Assembly: GCA_029204225.1 (NCBI GenBank) | Contig: CM055113.1 | Span: forward strand, 1,003,973-1,067,972 | DNA length: 64,000 nt | Direction of reading: 5' to 3' | DNA from: Diphasiastrum complanatum | Lineage: Eukaryota; Streptophyta; Lycopodiopsida; Lycopodiales; Lycopodiaceae | Shown: positions 1-10,067 of the stretch, in pieces | How the letters are laid out: each line of letters opens with the position of its first letter | Numbering within the stretch: the stretch's first letter is position 1 | Program-made: the position numbers and the translations under genes | The notes under the pieces: model-generated | What the model was told of the DNA's origin: nothing | The model's input: only the letters and a program-made list of their open reading frames with translations | Database searches by the model: none

Positions 1-333
1 GAGGTGGTGGCATAGGCGCAGGTGCGGAAGCGGAGGATGTAAACGAACCATGGTGATGGCAGAGGCGTAGGTGCAGCAGTGGAGGCTGTGGATCCATGGG
101 GAGTACTGGCGAAGGGGGTACGGGTGGCGGAGGCGGGTGCGGATGTAGCGGCTGTGGCGGGTGCGGATGCGACGGTGGGGGCGGTGGCGCTGGGTGTACC
201 AGTGGTAGGGGCAGTGGCAGTGGGTGCGGCATCTGTGGACGGCTCATCGGGCTCAGCAACCGACTCAGAATATGCCTCGAGAATGCGAGCCCTCTCCGCA
301 GCGGGGATGACCATAAAAACGCCGATCCCATAG
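1..333. repeat. GC-rich low-complexity GGTGGC/GGTGCGG minisatellite
   Basis: The segment is built from imperfect GGTGGC, GGAGGC and GGTGCGG units, giving open frames rich in Gly, Ala and Val on the plus strand. No conserved domain is visible and the frames lack recognisable start context, so I read it as low-complexity DNA and not a gene. A similar GGTGGAGG-rich block lies at 7600-8070. Confidence 0.6.
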
Positions 334-473
334 CGTCCCCCATGGGTCGGACTCGCAAACCCCCCAGATGTGCTTGAACCCGAGAGCCGTTCCCTGTGAA
401 CTGCTTTCGACAAAAAGGGCAACGCCACTTTTTGTCGGGCAACAACTCCACCTCATCCCAAATGGGACGAGCG

Positions 474-830
474 GCCATATCTCTCCCTCTCTCTCTCTCT
501 ATCTCTCTCTCTCTCACACACACACACAAAAGCACGCAAATCTAATCTCTCTCTCTCACCCTAAACCCTAAACCCCAAACCCAAGCACCCTAAACCCTAA
601 ATCCTAAACCCACACACACACACCATGTCTCGTACACGTGCGCACACACACAAATCCTCTCTCTCTCTACCTCACTCTTTGTCTCTTCCTCTCTCTCTCA
701 CACAGATCACCACACACACACACACACACACAAACACATTCTCTCTCTCTCTCTATGCCTCTCCCTCACTCTCTCTCTCTCTCTCTCCCTCTCCCGCCCT
801 CTTTCTCAGCTCTCGGGCTTCTGCGAAACA
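474..830. repeat. CT/CA microsatellites with embedded CCCTAAA telomere-like repeats
   Basis: (CT)n runs (484-520, 655-700, 740-800) alternate with (CA)n runs (520-540, 610-660, 708-735). Between them, at about 558-612, lie several CCCTAAA units with CCCCAAA and CCTAAAT variants, which is the complement of the plant telomere repeat TTTAGGG. Frames across the block encode only Ser-Leu or Thr-His runs and are not genes. Confidence 0.85.
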
Positions 831-2232
831 GTCCGCAAGGAAAAATTAAAAAAAAAAGGACGCGTCAGGGGGTCGTACGCGTCCAGGTCTGGGCATCGGA
901 CGTGGACGCAAGCATTCCGGCCCGGACCCTCATGTCTGGACTCCGACTCTAGCATACTTCAGTGTACGAATGCTCAGTAGCTTTTGTTACAAAACGGGTA
1001 ACTTTCAACTTTGGTACATATATACTCAATACTCAAAGCTACTACCTGACAACAGCCTGACAACAAGGCCACACAGTTTGACACAGACTTTGTAAATGTG
1101 CACACAAGAAGCAAAGCACTACCTCAATAGGTATGAATTTTAAACTTGTATAGATATCCCTCAGTTTGCCTGTGGTACATTTACAAAAGCCCATAAACGA
1201 CATCACAAACCGACCAGCCTTGGGCTCATTCAAGCATCAAGTCAACAAAAAAATTCAGACCTCCGGTCCCTGATTCCTTTTCGATTTGAATCAAACAAAT
1301 CGGTTTGAATCCAGAATCGCAACAGGGTCCCAATGAGAGTAAGCGAAAGTGCATTCAGCATTGGGTTTAATAACGCCTCTAAGTGACCATTAATTCTTCA
1401 ATGGCTATCTGTGTGACCAAACATGTTATCAATTTTGCGGTTTAGCTCCTCTCTGGACATGTCTTTCTCTGGAGCAGCAGACATGGCCTCCTATTGCTGC
1501 AAAACAAAATCATTCTCCATGGGCCTAATCAACTGAAACCCAGAATTGAAGATAATCCGCATAATTGTTAATTGTTAAGGCAGGCAGGCAGCGAATGTGT
1601 TATAGAGCGCTTGGCGAAAGAGAGATGAGAGCGTGGGGAAGGGAGGAAAGGAAAACTGCCATAAAATCCAAAGCTTAAACCTCCGTTCCTGTTTTGGTGT
1701 GTCATTCGAAGGTGAAGGCGAAGGCGAAGGTGAAGAAAAGAAAAACACATTATTCGTGACCCTATCATTTGGGGTAGTGCTAAAGTTTAAACCTCCACTC
1801 GTGTTTGGGTGGGTCATTTAGAAACCAAAATCACGCTATTTATGACCCTATTTTTTTTTTAGGGTAACTACATTCTTTCTTCATTGTTACACGGGTATAT
1901 AGGGTCTTGCCTGGTTATCAACCATGGTATTAAAGAACATACCACTTTGGTTATATACCTGGCCAGACTCATGTAAGCTCGTGGTCTAATATAACCTGGC
2001 CAGACTCATGTAAGCTCTTGGTCTAAGCTAAGGCAATACTAGGGATACACCATAATAGGGGGCAAATTTTACCTTGTGCCAATGTATCAAATCGGGCACA
2101 TCCTTACATTGTCATCAATAATCAAGATGAGAAATTGGTAAATGTAGCCAACAGAATGTAGTAACTTGTGTAGCACTCCAAAGAGCTAACTTGAGGCTCA
2201 AGTTTGCACAATCTTATCCTCTTAAGTTGGCC
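831..2232. other. No gene recognised; short direct duplications
   Basis: No coding signal is visible. Two small duplications occur: a 33-bp block starting CCTGGCCAGACTCATG is repeated at about 1957 and 2000, and an AAACCTCC...GGTGxGTCATT block occurs at about 1678 and 1790. A GAAGGTGAAGGCGAAGG run lies near 1710-1735. Confidence 0.5.
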
Positions 2233-2685
2233 TAATTTGACATTTTACAATACCATGTGCACAACTTCTTCGAGGCTCCTTTGGCGTTGCATCGAGCTCA
2301 GCTTCTTTCTTGTGTGGGTTCGGGTGTGGGGACTTGGCTGTCAGCTTAGCCTATTATTCCTTCCTTTTGGTTGTCTTCGGCCATCTTCACCACTGCTCTT
2401 CATCTTCGCTTGGGGCTGCCTCATCCTTCGGTCTTGGGTCTCTCCATGTGTGTTTGTGGTCACTCTATTGATGCTCTTGCTATCCACCTCCTCCGATGTC
2501 CTTCTGGGAGTGAGCGCATTGCTATACATGATGTTGTCAAAGATGCAGCGGCCGCTATAGCCAGAGATGGAGGATTCCATGTCCTCAGAAAGCATTCTCA
2601 TGTCCTTCCTTCTACCGCGTCCCACTCTTCTCATAGGCGTGTTGACATTGTCCTCTCTAGGGATGGGCTTCGTACTATCACATGA
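2233..2685 (+). pseudogene. LINE-type retrotransposon ORF2 C-terminal fragment
   Basis: The plus-strand frame ending at 2685 encodes the C-terminal tail found downstream of reverse transcriptase in plant non-LTR elements. It shows a stretch like LRLGLPHPSVLG, a Cys-rich segment CVCGHSIDALAIHLLRC that could coordinate zinc, then a conserved HDVVKDAAAAIARDGGF block and RRVDIVLSRDG before the stop. Upstream in the same frame (about 2233-2370) the text continues as GSGVGTWLSA, a TAG stop, then PIIPSFWLS, so the fragment is already broken. RT and endonuclease domains are absent. It directly abuts an oppositely oriented gypsy fragment at about 2686. The assignment to a LINE tail is from recognition of the motif order, not a search. 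Confidence 0.6.
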
Positions 2686-2856
2686 TTGAATATAATTTTT
2701 GGTGTCTTTATGAAGTGTAGGCCACCAACACCCTAATTGCAAAAGCTTGCGAACAGTGATATCTGTAGAAAAATGCCCTCCGCCCATTCCATCATGTAAA
2801 AACATGATTAATTCAGGTACTTTATGTGGTAAAACACATCGATTCTTAATTGACAA
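2686..2856 (-). pseudogene. Ty3/gypsy integrase zinc-binding (HHCC) fragment
   Basis: The minus-strand translation reads a short gypsy integrase N-terminus: HDGMGGGHFSTDITVRKLLQ, then GCWWPTLHKD, then YIQSCD. This matches the H-x-H...C-x-x-C zinc-binding module that precedes the DDE core in Ty3/gypsy integrases. The second Cys of the C-x-x-C pair is lost where the frame runs into the antisense of the LINE fragment. Nothing of RT or the DDE core remains here. It is a transposon relic with no expected function. Confidence 0.75.
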
Positions 2857-3357
2857 TGGATGCTCAACTTGGATTTAGGACCTGTCAGGAACTCGCTTTT
2901 CTACTGCTCTACAAACTGCTTCAGTTCATTCTTTAATTTTACAGATTGCAGATTATTCCTAATCCACTTATACTTAAAGAATGAGAAATTAGACTAATTC
3001 TACTCCTACTGAAGTCATAGATTCATCAACACAACTTTAACTAAACAATTGGGAATCCTACAGAGTGCTTGCTACAATTGTCACTCAACATTTGTAACAA
3101 AAACTCCTCAAGGAGTCGAAACTAGGAAACAACATAAATCATTGTAATAGTGGATCAATTTCCAAGTCCTGCACATCTACCTGATGCTAATCCCAAACCA
3201 ATCCTTAAGAGAAGGAAACAACAACAAGTACATTCATACATCAGTACCAAAACAAAAATGCAAGTAGAATAACAATGCAACATCATTTCAGTATATTACA
3301 TGCTTTGAAACTCGTGGTGGAGACCTCTAGCCACGAGTTGTTGGACCCAAGTACATA
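2857..3357. other. Unassigned spacer with a 9-bp perfect hairpin
   Basis: No coding signal. Near the right end, AACTCGTGG (about 3308-3316) is matched by CCACGAGTT (about 3331-3339) with a 14-nt loop. The segment lies directly downstream, on the minus strand, of the unknown decayed coding region that follows. Confidence 0.4.
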
Positions 3358-5781
3358 TTATTTTGGAGTCCACTTCTTACAATTGAGTAAACCCCAATCT
3401 ATAATGATTTGAGTTTCACCTCTTACTTGATAATAGGAGGCCTCTTTATTTTTTAAAACATAACTCAAATTGAGATAATCTAATACTGTATATTTTAGCC
3501 TAGCACGAACAATTCTCGTGATCTCAGACTCGGTTCTCAACTTCATCTCTGCTAAAAGCCCTTTTGAGTGGAGAGGTTCTGCATCGACACCTCGGGGCAT
3601 GGCATCAGCTAACATTATCCTCCCCTTATGGTGTTGCGAATCCCACTGCATTGCTTCAATTTCGACGTGTGGTTCTTGGAAAGGCATAGATCAGTGTTTG
3701 CCTACGTAAAACTGAGAACTTATTGGCTTCATTGTTGCTTTTCTTGACAAAATTTCGAAGGTGCAGCAGCTCATCAGGATAGCCCTGCGTAACCGAGAGT
3801 CTCTTTGTTGCTATTTTCAGCTTTTCTCTATCAAGAGATTTCTCGTAGCCGACCTTCTTTCCGATGGCTTCAAATGTGATGAATTTTGTCTTCGTGCCTA
3901 ATAGAATAGGTCCCAGGTACGGCCTTAACCCAAGTATGAATTTATTTTCATACCACTTTTCGATCATCTACATGTACTGACTGGAAGTAAATGCGGTGCG
4001 AAAATAAAGCCTTGTCATCATTAGATGGGCATCTTTTGATTGCAAAGATTGATTGATGTCCAGCATTATGGGTGGTAGGCCCTTATTCCAGTAGCACTCC
4101 AATGTCATAAGAAAGGCTATGGATGAACAATAATTTGCACTTTCTTGGACTACGGTATCTGCACTTCCTCTATAGGCATATCCAAACTTTAGTAGCGCGT
4201 CTCGATACTTTACCACAGTTGAGCTTGAGTCAATTCCTAGAGTAAAAGACCAATTGATCTATCGCTTGGCTAGTTTTGTTTTCTCCTAAGGGTCTCTTCT
4301 CTTGATTGGTGCATAATAGGGGTCGACCATTTTCCATCTTGGTGCCCTTAAGTACTTCTAAAGCTTCTCGTCACTATTACGCATCATCACGATCCTCCAG
4401 GAAGGTTGTGGTCGTAAGGCATTCACGAGGCTGCTGAGCTTTGGATATTCTTCTATAGTTACTTTTTTTGCGCCTCCTTGTTCTCCTTTCTTATAGGTCT
4501 TCTGGAATTCATCAGACTCTTTCCGATCGTCGTACCATCTTTTGGTCTTTTCTATGGATTTCTTGAACAGCTTCCTTGAGGGCTCTACCAAATAGTCATC
4601 CAAGGCTATGTCACTCTTTTAATCAGGAATCCTTGGGGTTGAACCCTCAAACTTTGATTTTTATGTTGTGCTAGCTGGTCTGCCATCCAATGCTGGTGGT
4701 AAAAGGTCTCAACATGCCACTTCAAAGATTCCTTGGCTCTTTTGGGCAAGCTGTCATAGGCTGGTAGGACAGGGAACTCAGTAGAAAAACGATGGTAAGT
4801 AGGAAAGAAAAACTGAGAAACTATGGAACTAGACAGTAATGGAACGGTTAGTTGAGTATTTTCATCAGTATTAGCGGAGGTGGTAGGAATGGTAGCAATA
4901 GGAGCAAGAGAGACGGCGATAGATGTGGTATCAAAAATGTTAGTGGTAGTGGTGGAAGTGGAGCTTAGTGACGTGATTGGTGCAACTACCTCTAGAACTG
5001 TCTCCACCTCCTCTTCTATAAGATTGTCTTCATCAAAATATTCAAGAGCGTCTACATAAATGAAGCTTTCTTGCTTCAGAGCAGAGGGATCTTCAACTTT
5101 CTCTTCAGCCATTGGGCTTTCCTAGACTTCCACTATTTGTTGCTTGAACTTGATCTTCTACCCTTGTTTCTTGATCAAGTCCAGCTCCTCTTGTGACTTC
5201 TATTGTGTCTTCATGAGCGGGATCAGCTGCAATTGTGTCTTCTGCTCATGTAGTTGCATGCAGCTCCCTTTCTCCCTCCCCTGAAATGGTTGTCTACGAG
5301 TGAGTGGCCACCACAGATGCTAGAGGTGACTGGACACAAGGGAGTATTGTAATAGCTGGAGGTGGTCCTGATGGGGACTGAGATCTGGAACGTCGCGAGT
5401 AGGTGATTGCACTGGTAGCTGCTGGGTGTTCATGATCTGGAGCTGAGGTGAGGAGACAACAGGTGAGATTTTTCGTCGTCTGGTGCGTCGTGTCTGAAGG
5501 CTGCCTTCGTCTTCACTGTTAGATGGAACATCTTCGTACCTAGCCATCTTCTTCTACTGTTTCTTTGGAGTCAGCTGATGTGTCGTAGATGGCGGCAGGT
5601 TATCGAACTCCGTGTCGGATTCAGGAGCCGGTTTACTGGCGGTCATTCTCATCCTCTGCTTCTTCGATGGTGGTGTGATATCAGCAAGTTGAGGGGCTGG
5701 TGGTGATGATCGGTCATGTCTCTTCTTGATGTGACGTTCATGAGTTGTAGCAGCTTGTTGGGAAGATGTAGCTGAAAACAC
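3358..5781 (-). pseudogene. Unrecognised decayed coding region, ~790 codons, TAG-interrupted
   Basis: On the minus strand one frame runs from about 5781 to about 4606, continues after a one-base slip to about 3700, and after a second slip ends at 3358 (TGG ACT CCA AAA then stop). Within these frames I count nine in-frame stops, all TAG: 5554, 5320, 5200, 5158, 5122, 4358, 4286, 4259 and 3968 (lowest base). No in-frame TAA or TGA was found in the parts I translated. The N-terminal third is polar and Ser/Pro/Lys/Arg-rich with basic stretches (KKRHDRSS, TRRTRRRK), followed by a charged Gln/Lys helix-like part and a Thr/Ser-rich linker. The C-terminal half is globular in composition (for example EEYPKLSSLVNALRPQPSWR). 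I do not recognise the family. A transposon or gag-like protein is possible, since all neighbours are repeats, but nothing proves it. Confidence 0.5.
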
Positions 5782-5838
5782 TGTTTCAATTAATATTGGA
5801 TTTTCTTAAAAGTTTTGGACTATTTTTGGGATGTGGTA
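5782..5838. other. Short spacer upstream of the unknown coding region
   Basis: AT-rich spacer between the 5' end of the unknown minus-strand frame and the first GC-rich hairpin repeat. No promoter motif could be assigned. Confidence 0.3.
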
Positions 5839-5988
5839 GCTCCACCCGCCGCGACGGGTGGAGCCTCCTGAAAAAAATAATAATAAACGAATTTTTTTTC
5901 CTCAAAAAAATTCATTTTTTTTCTTTTTAATTCTTATTTATTTCTTAAATGGGAGGCTCCTTCCATCACGACGGGTAGACACCTCCCA
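5839..5988. repeat. GC-rich hairpin repeat, two copies
   Basis: At 5839-5868 the arm GCTCCACCCG, loop CCGCGA and arm CGGGTGGAGC form a near-perfect inverted repeat followed by CTCC. A degenerate copy (GGGAGGCTCC...ACACCTCCC) lies at 5951-5988. A/T-rich DNA with homopolymer runs separates them. These belong to the same family as the arrays at 9583-10004 and, with altered arms, 25741-27361. Confidence 0.8.
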
Positions 5989-6059
5989 CGCACCTTTAAC
6001 ATATATATCATAATATATACAACAATTTGTGTATATGCATGAGATGCGAGGATATATCG

Positions 6060-6060
<1 letters not shown>

Positions 6061-6092
<32 letters not shown>
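6061..6092 (+). repeat. Poly(G) homopolymer, 32 bases
   Basis: An uninterrupted run of 32 G. The antisense frames read it as poly-Pro and are not genes. Such a run can form G-quadruplexes and is prone to sequencing and assembly length error. Confidence 0.9.
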
Positions 6093-6093
<1 letters not shown>

Positions 6094-6239
6094 GTGTGCA
6101 CCCATATATCCTCTTTTGACACACTTTGTAATTGTGAGTTTTTTTTTTTGTATGGGGAGGGTGCACCTCCCATGTATATGTACATTTCATGTACATTGAG
6201 GGTCGACTTATAAAAGATTTCTCCCCTCCCCCATAAAAG

Positions 6240-6695
6240 ATTCTCTCTCTCTCTCTCTCTCACTCACACACACACACACACATAAGGGCCTGGGGTTTAG
6301 GGTTTATTGTTTAGGGTATAGGGTTTAGGGTATAGGGTTTGGATTCTATTTTGGATTTAGGGTTTAGGATTTAGGATTTAGGGTTTAGAGTTTAGGATTT
6401 AGAGCTAAGAGCTTAGGGATTAGGGTTTAGGATCTAGGGTTTAGGACTAAGGGCTAAGGGTTTAGGGTTTATGGCTAGGTTGGGATTTAGGGTTTAGGGT
6501 TTAGGGCTAAGGACTTAGGGTTTAAGATTTAGGATTTAGGGTTTAGGGTTTAAAATTTAAAATTTAGGGCTAAGGGCCTAGGGTTTAGGATTTATTGTTT
6601 AGGGTTTGGGGTTAGTATCTAGGATTTAGGGTTTAGGGTTTAGAGTTTAAGATTTAGAGCTACTAGCTTAGGACTTAGGGTTTAGGAGAGACGTG
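6240..6695 (+). repeat. Interstitial telomere-like repeat block (TTTAGGG)n, degenerate, with CT/CA leader
   Basis: (CT)n then (CA)n at 6241-6282 leads into about 400 bp of imperfect heptamers TTTAGGG, TTTAGGA, CTAAGGG and ATAGGGT in plus orientation. This is the plant telomere unit but heavily mutated, so it is an interstitial block and not a functional chromosome end. The arrangement (CT/CA microsatellite beside telomere-like repeats) also occurs at 474-830 in the opposite telomere orientation. Confidence 0.85.
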
Positions 6696-6800
6696 TACAC
6701 CATGCCTCTGCCGTATATAAAGTCGTGGGGGTGACAATGGTATCAAAGAGACGACACTTACTGCGAGCATCTTAGATGGACTTCCAGAACCCAAATCCAG

Positions 6801-7630
6801 TCAAGTGGTGGCGGTCTGTCTCATGCTAAAAGTAGGACCTGAGAAAAGGATTCCCAGGTATGTGTAGGAAGGGACCACCTCTAGAACGATATCGAAGGAG
6901 AGAAATGAGTGATCGGAAAGGGTGGTGAGAGAAACATGGAAATCAGAGATTGTGGGTATAAAGGGTGGTGACCCCATGAGATAGTCAACGACACTATGTC
7001 CTCCACTGTGAGAGTGGCATGTATAACTATCTAAATGTGGCCAGCAGGGTAAGCCATTATAAATGGCTAGCTCATGTGCCTCTCCAAATTGTAGTAAGTG
7101 CTCCTCGTATGAAGTAGTAGGTCCCAAACTATCTGCAGAGGTCCTGGTAACTCCAAGTATGTCACTATCAAGGGCACAAACACGCAGCTGATCATTGGTG
7201 TCAACTTTATCTATCTCGAAGACGTCTGGGCATTACAATCCCTTGTGAGGAGAAAATGTCCCTGCTCTGAGAATCCGATAATATTTGGTTAGAGGTCTTG
7301 ATATTATGGAGCTAATACTCCTAGCAAAAGACGAGGACTCTAGTGGAAAGTAACATGCTACAATAAAAAGTAACACTCTTTTGGCTGAGATAACTGAGCA
7401 AATGGGGGTGCTAGGCTTGATGCCTTTCTTCAAGACTGCTGCCCATGAATCTTTATGTTGCTCGTCCAATGAAGCGACTTTGGACTGTAGTAGGTTCTTT
7501 TCCTTTAGTATGGAGACCATTACTTCTTTCAATTGTGAAAGTTCTTGCTTCAAGAACTGGAGATCTGCTCTCATTTGGTCAGCTTCCCAAGAGGAAAATA
7601 GTTCAGTTGATTTGGAGGGAGTGTAGAGAA
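6801..7630 (-). pseudogene. LINE relic: coiled-coil ORF1-like part plus APE endonuclease fragment
   Basis: On the minus strand, 7574-7400 encodes a heptad-like charged helix (FLKQELSQLKEV, LLQSKVASLDEQHKDSW), typical of the region before the endonuclease in plant LINEs. After frame breaks, 7127-6850 encodes the end of an APE-type endonuclease: NGLPCWP, TCHSHSGGHSVVDYLMGS, then LSDHSFLSFDI, corresponding to the conserved Asp-containing and SDH motifs. It then jumps to VPSYTYLGILFSG, which resembles the segment after the RT catalytic core, so the RT core is deleted. It is a dead copy. Whether it is the same LINE family as the fragment at 2233-2685 cannot be decided because the segments do not overlap. 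Confidence 0.6.
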
Positions 7631-8070
7631 TGGATGTCGTGGATGGAGGAGCTGTGTGTGTGTGAGTGTGTGTGTGTGAAGATGATGCGGAAGAGGAAGA
7701 GGATGAAAGAGAGGGAGGGGCAGTAGTGAAAAAAAATTATGTGGAGGAGGGTGCCACGGTAGCAGCAGACACATTGGACAACGCTGAGGTGGCAACGATA
7801 GCGAGGGTGGAGGCTGCAGTAGTAGTGAGGGTGGAGGTGTCATCAGCAGTGAGTGTGGAGATTTTATCAGTGGGGGGGGGGAAGTTGTGACAGCAACAAC
7901 GATGGGGAGGGGAGTTGCGATGGTGGCAGCTGTGAGGTGGGAAGGGGATGAGGTGGCACCAAAGGGGGGGGTAGTAGCACCGAAAGGAGGGGAAGCTATG
8001 ACAGCAACAACGAGGAGAGGGAGAGTTGAGATGGTGGTAGCTATTGAATGGGCGTCAAGTCTTCATCCAT
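7631..8070. repeat. Low-complexity GGTGG/GAGGAAG and GTGT-rich block
   Basis: GT runs (7655-7678), GA-rich runs, and imperfect GTAGTGAGGGTGGAGG-type repeats give Val/Ala/Gly-rich open frames on plus and Pro-rich frames on minus. These resemble the 1-333 block. No domain is visible. Confidence 0.5.
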
Positions 8071-8262
8071 AAAAATAGTAGATCCTTTCAAGGCTTTTAC
8101 GTAGAACCTTTTGACAAAGCAAAGCATCCTTGAAAGACAAAAACACTATGGTGGATTGGAGCTTAACCACCCAAGCATCAGATATGACATCCTCTTTGAG
8201 ACCAAAGGTGGAATGAATGAATGAAAGCATTTGCCTCAACCACGAGGTCTTACTCTAACATT
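8071..8262. other. Unassigned spacer
   Basis: No gene, repeat or motif recognised in this short segment. Confidence 0.3.
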
Positions 8263-8545
8263 GAGGGCCAAAGGTTAGGGATCGCGGGCTAAGGGATGAG
8301 GGATAAGAGCGAAACATCAAGGGTCAAGGTCAAGGGCCAAGGGCCAAGGATAAAAGGACAAGGATTAAAGACCAAGGGTTAAGGGCCAAGGGAGGATGAA
8401 GGGCCAAGGGGTAAGGGCTAAGAGCGAAGGGCTAAGAGTTAAGAGTTAAGAGAGGAGATAAGGAACAAGGGTTAAGAGCCAAGGGCCAAGATAGAAGGAC
8501 CAAGGGCCAAGATGAAGGGCCAAGGGTCAAGGATCAAGGGCTAAG

Positions 8546-8622
<77 letters not shown>

Positions 8623-9575
8623 GAGCGAAAGGCCAAGGGTTAAGTTTCAATGGCCAAGGGCCATAGGTTGAGGACTAAGGGACAAGAGCTAAGGGCTAAG
8701 GGCCAAGGACTAAGGGCTAAGGGCAAGGGTTAAAGACCAAGGAATAAGAGCGAAGGGCTAATAGCCAAGGGCCAATGGCCAAGGGTTAAGGACTAAGGGC
8801 TAAGCACTAAGGGATAAGAGCTAAGGGCCAAGGGTCAAGAATCAAGGGCTAAGGGCCAAGGATTTAAGGACCAAGGGTTAAGGGCCAAGGGCCAAGACGA
8901 AAGGCGCTAAGAGTTAAGTTTCAATGGCCAAGGGCAAGCTAAGAGCTAAGGGCCAAGAGAGAGAGAGAGGCGATAAGGACCAAGGGTTAAGAGTGAAGGG
9001 CCAAGAATTAAGTTTTAGTGGCCAAGGGCCAAGGGTTGAGGACTAAGGGACAAGAGCTAGGTGTTAAGAGCGAAGGGCTAACAGCCAAGGGCCAATGGCC
9101 AAGGGTTAAGCACTAAGGGCTAAGCACTAAGGGATAAGAGCTAAGGGCCAAGGGTCAAGGATCAAGGTCTAAGGGCCAAGGATTTAAAGACAAGGATTAA
9201 GGACCAAGGGTTAAGGGCCAAGGGCCAAGATGAAAGGTGCTAAGAGTTAAGTTTGAATGGCCAAGGGCCAAGGGTTGAGGTCTAAGGAACAAAAGCTAAG
9301 GGCTAAGCGCCAAGGGAAAAAAGAGAAAGAGGTGATAAGGACCAAGGGTTAAGAGTGAAGGGCCAGGAGTTAAGTTTTACTAGCCAAGGGTTGAGGACTA
9401 AGGGACAAGAGCTAGGTGTTAAGGGCCAAAGACCAAGGGCGAAGGGCCAAGAGTTAAGGACCAAGGGTTAAAAGCGAAGGGCTAAGAGTTAAGGTCCAGG
9501 GGTTTAGGGCCAAGGACTAAGGGTTAAGGACCGAGGGCTAAGAGTTAAGGTCCACGGACCAAGGATCAAGGGTTT
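8263..9575 (+). repeat. Heptamer satellite (GGGYYAA)n
   Basis: About 1.3 kb is composed mainly of seven-base units GGGCCAA, GGGCTAA, GGGTTAA and AGGACCA/AGGACTA, with longer imperfect higher-order repeats (blocks beginning GGCCAAGGGTTGAGGAC recur near 8655, 9030, 9250 and 9380). The unit differs from the telomere unit GGGTTTA by one or two bases. The satellite is interrupted by a (GA)n tract at 8548-8619. Remnants of the same unit occur at 28183-28250 (same orientation) and 35790-36042 (opposite orientation). Confidence 0.85.
8548..8619 (+). repeat. (GA)n microsatellite
   Basis: About 36 uninterrupted GA units inside the heptamer satellite. Confidence 0.95.
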
Positions 9576-9582
9576 AAAATTT

Positions 9583-10004
9583 GGAGTTCCACCCACCACG
9601 GCAGGTGGAGCCTCCAAAAAAAATTTTAAAAAAGAAATTTGGGAGCTCCACCAAAAATTTAGATTTAAAAAATTCTAAAATTAAAAAAAAAATTGGAGGC
9701 TCCACCCGCTGCGGCGGTGGATCCCCTAAAAAAAAATTTAATTTTTTTAAAAAAATATTCTTTTTTTCAAAAAAGAACTTAAAATAAAAATTTCTTGAGG
9801 CTCCACACGTCGCGGCGGGTGGAGCCTCCCAATTTTTTTTAAAAAAATTAAAAAAAAGTTTAATTTCTTTTTTTAAACTAAAAAAAAAACCTTTTGAAAG
9901 CTTCACCCACCGCGGCGGGTGGCCTCCATAAGTTTTTTTTTTGAATTTTTTTTTAAATTATTTTTTTTTTAGAGGCTCCTCTCGTCGCGGCGGATGGGAC
10001 CTCC
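9583..10004. repeat. Array of five GC-rich hairpin repeats
   Basis: Five copies at about 9583-9615, 9695-9725, 9797-9830, 9898-9928 and 9972-10004, spaced roughly 75-110 bp apart by A/T homopolymer-rich DNA. The general form is GGAGGCTCCACCCG, a 5-6 nt YGCGGC-type loop, then CGGGTGGAGCCTCC. The loop core is nearly always a CGCGG/GCGGC-like string. Arms carry substitutions that mostly weaken pairing but leave the fold recognisable. The array lies directly downstream of the stop of the unknown minus-strand frame at 10068. Confidence 0.85.
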
Positions 10005-10067
10005 ATATATATATCTTTATAAAACAAGTATCAAACATTGTCAAAGTTTCAATTATTTTGTGATTAA

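Noticed and set aside
1-333. Gly/Ala/Val-rich protein gene
   Set aside because: Arises from GGTGGC-type repeats in several frames at once, with no true ATG context.
3358-5781. Reassigned genetic code (TAG as Gln)
   Set aside because: Frameshifts are also present, the intact copia frame in the same window uses the standard code, and land plants do not use such a code in the nucleus; deamination decay is simpler.
5934-6263. Poly-Pro frame across the G32 run
   Set aside because: Antisense reading of a homopolymer; no other support.
9583-10004. Regularly spaced palindromes as a CRISPR array
   Set aside because: Spacers are A/T homopolymers, not unique sequences, the copies are diverged, and the context is plant nuclear.
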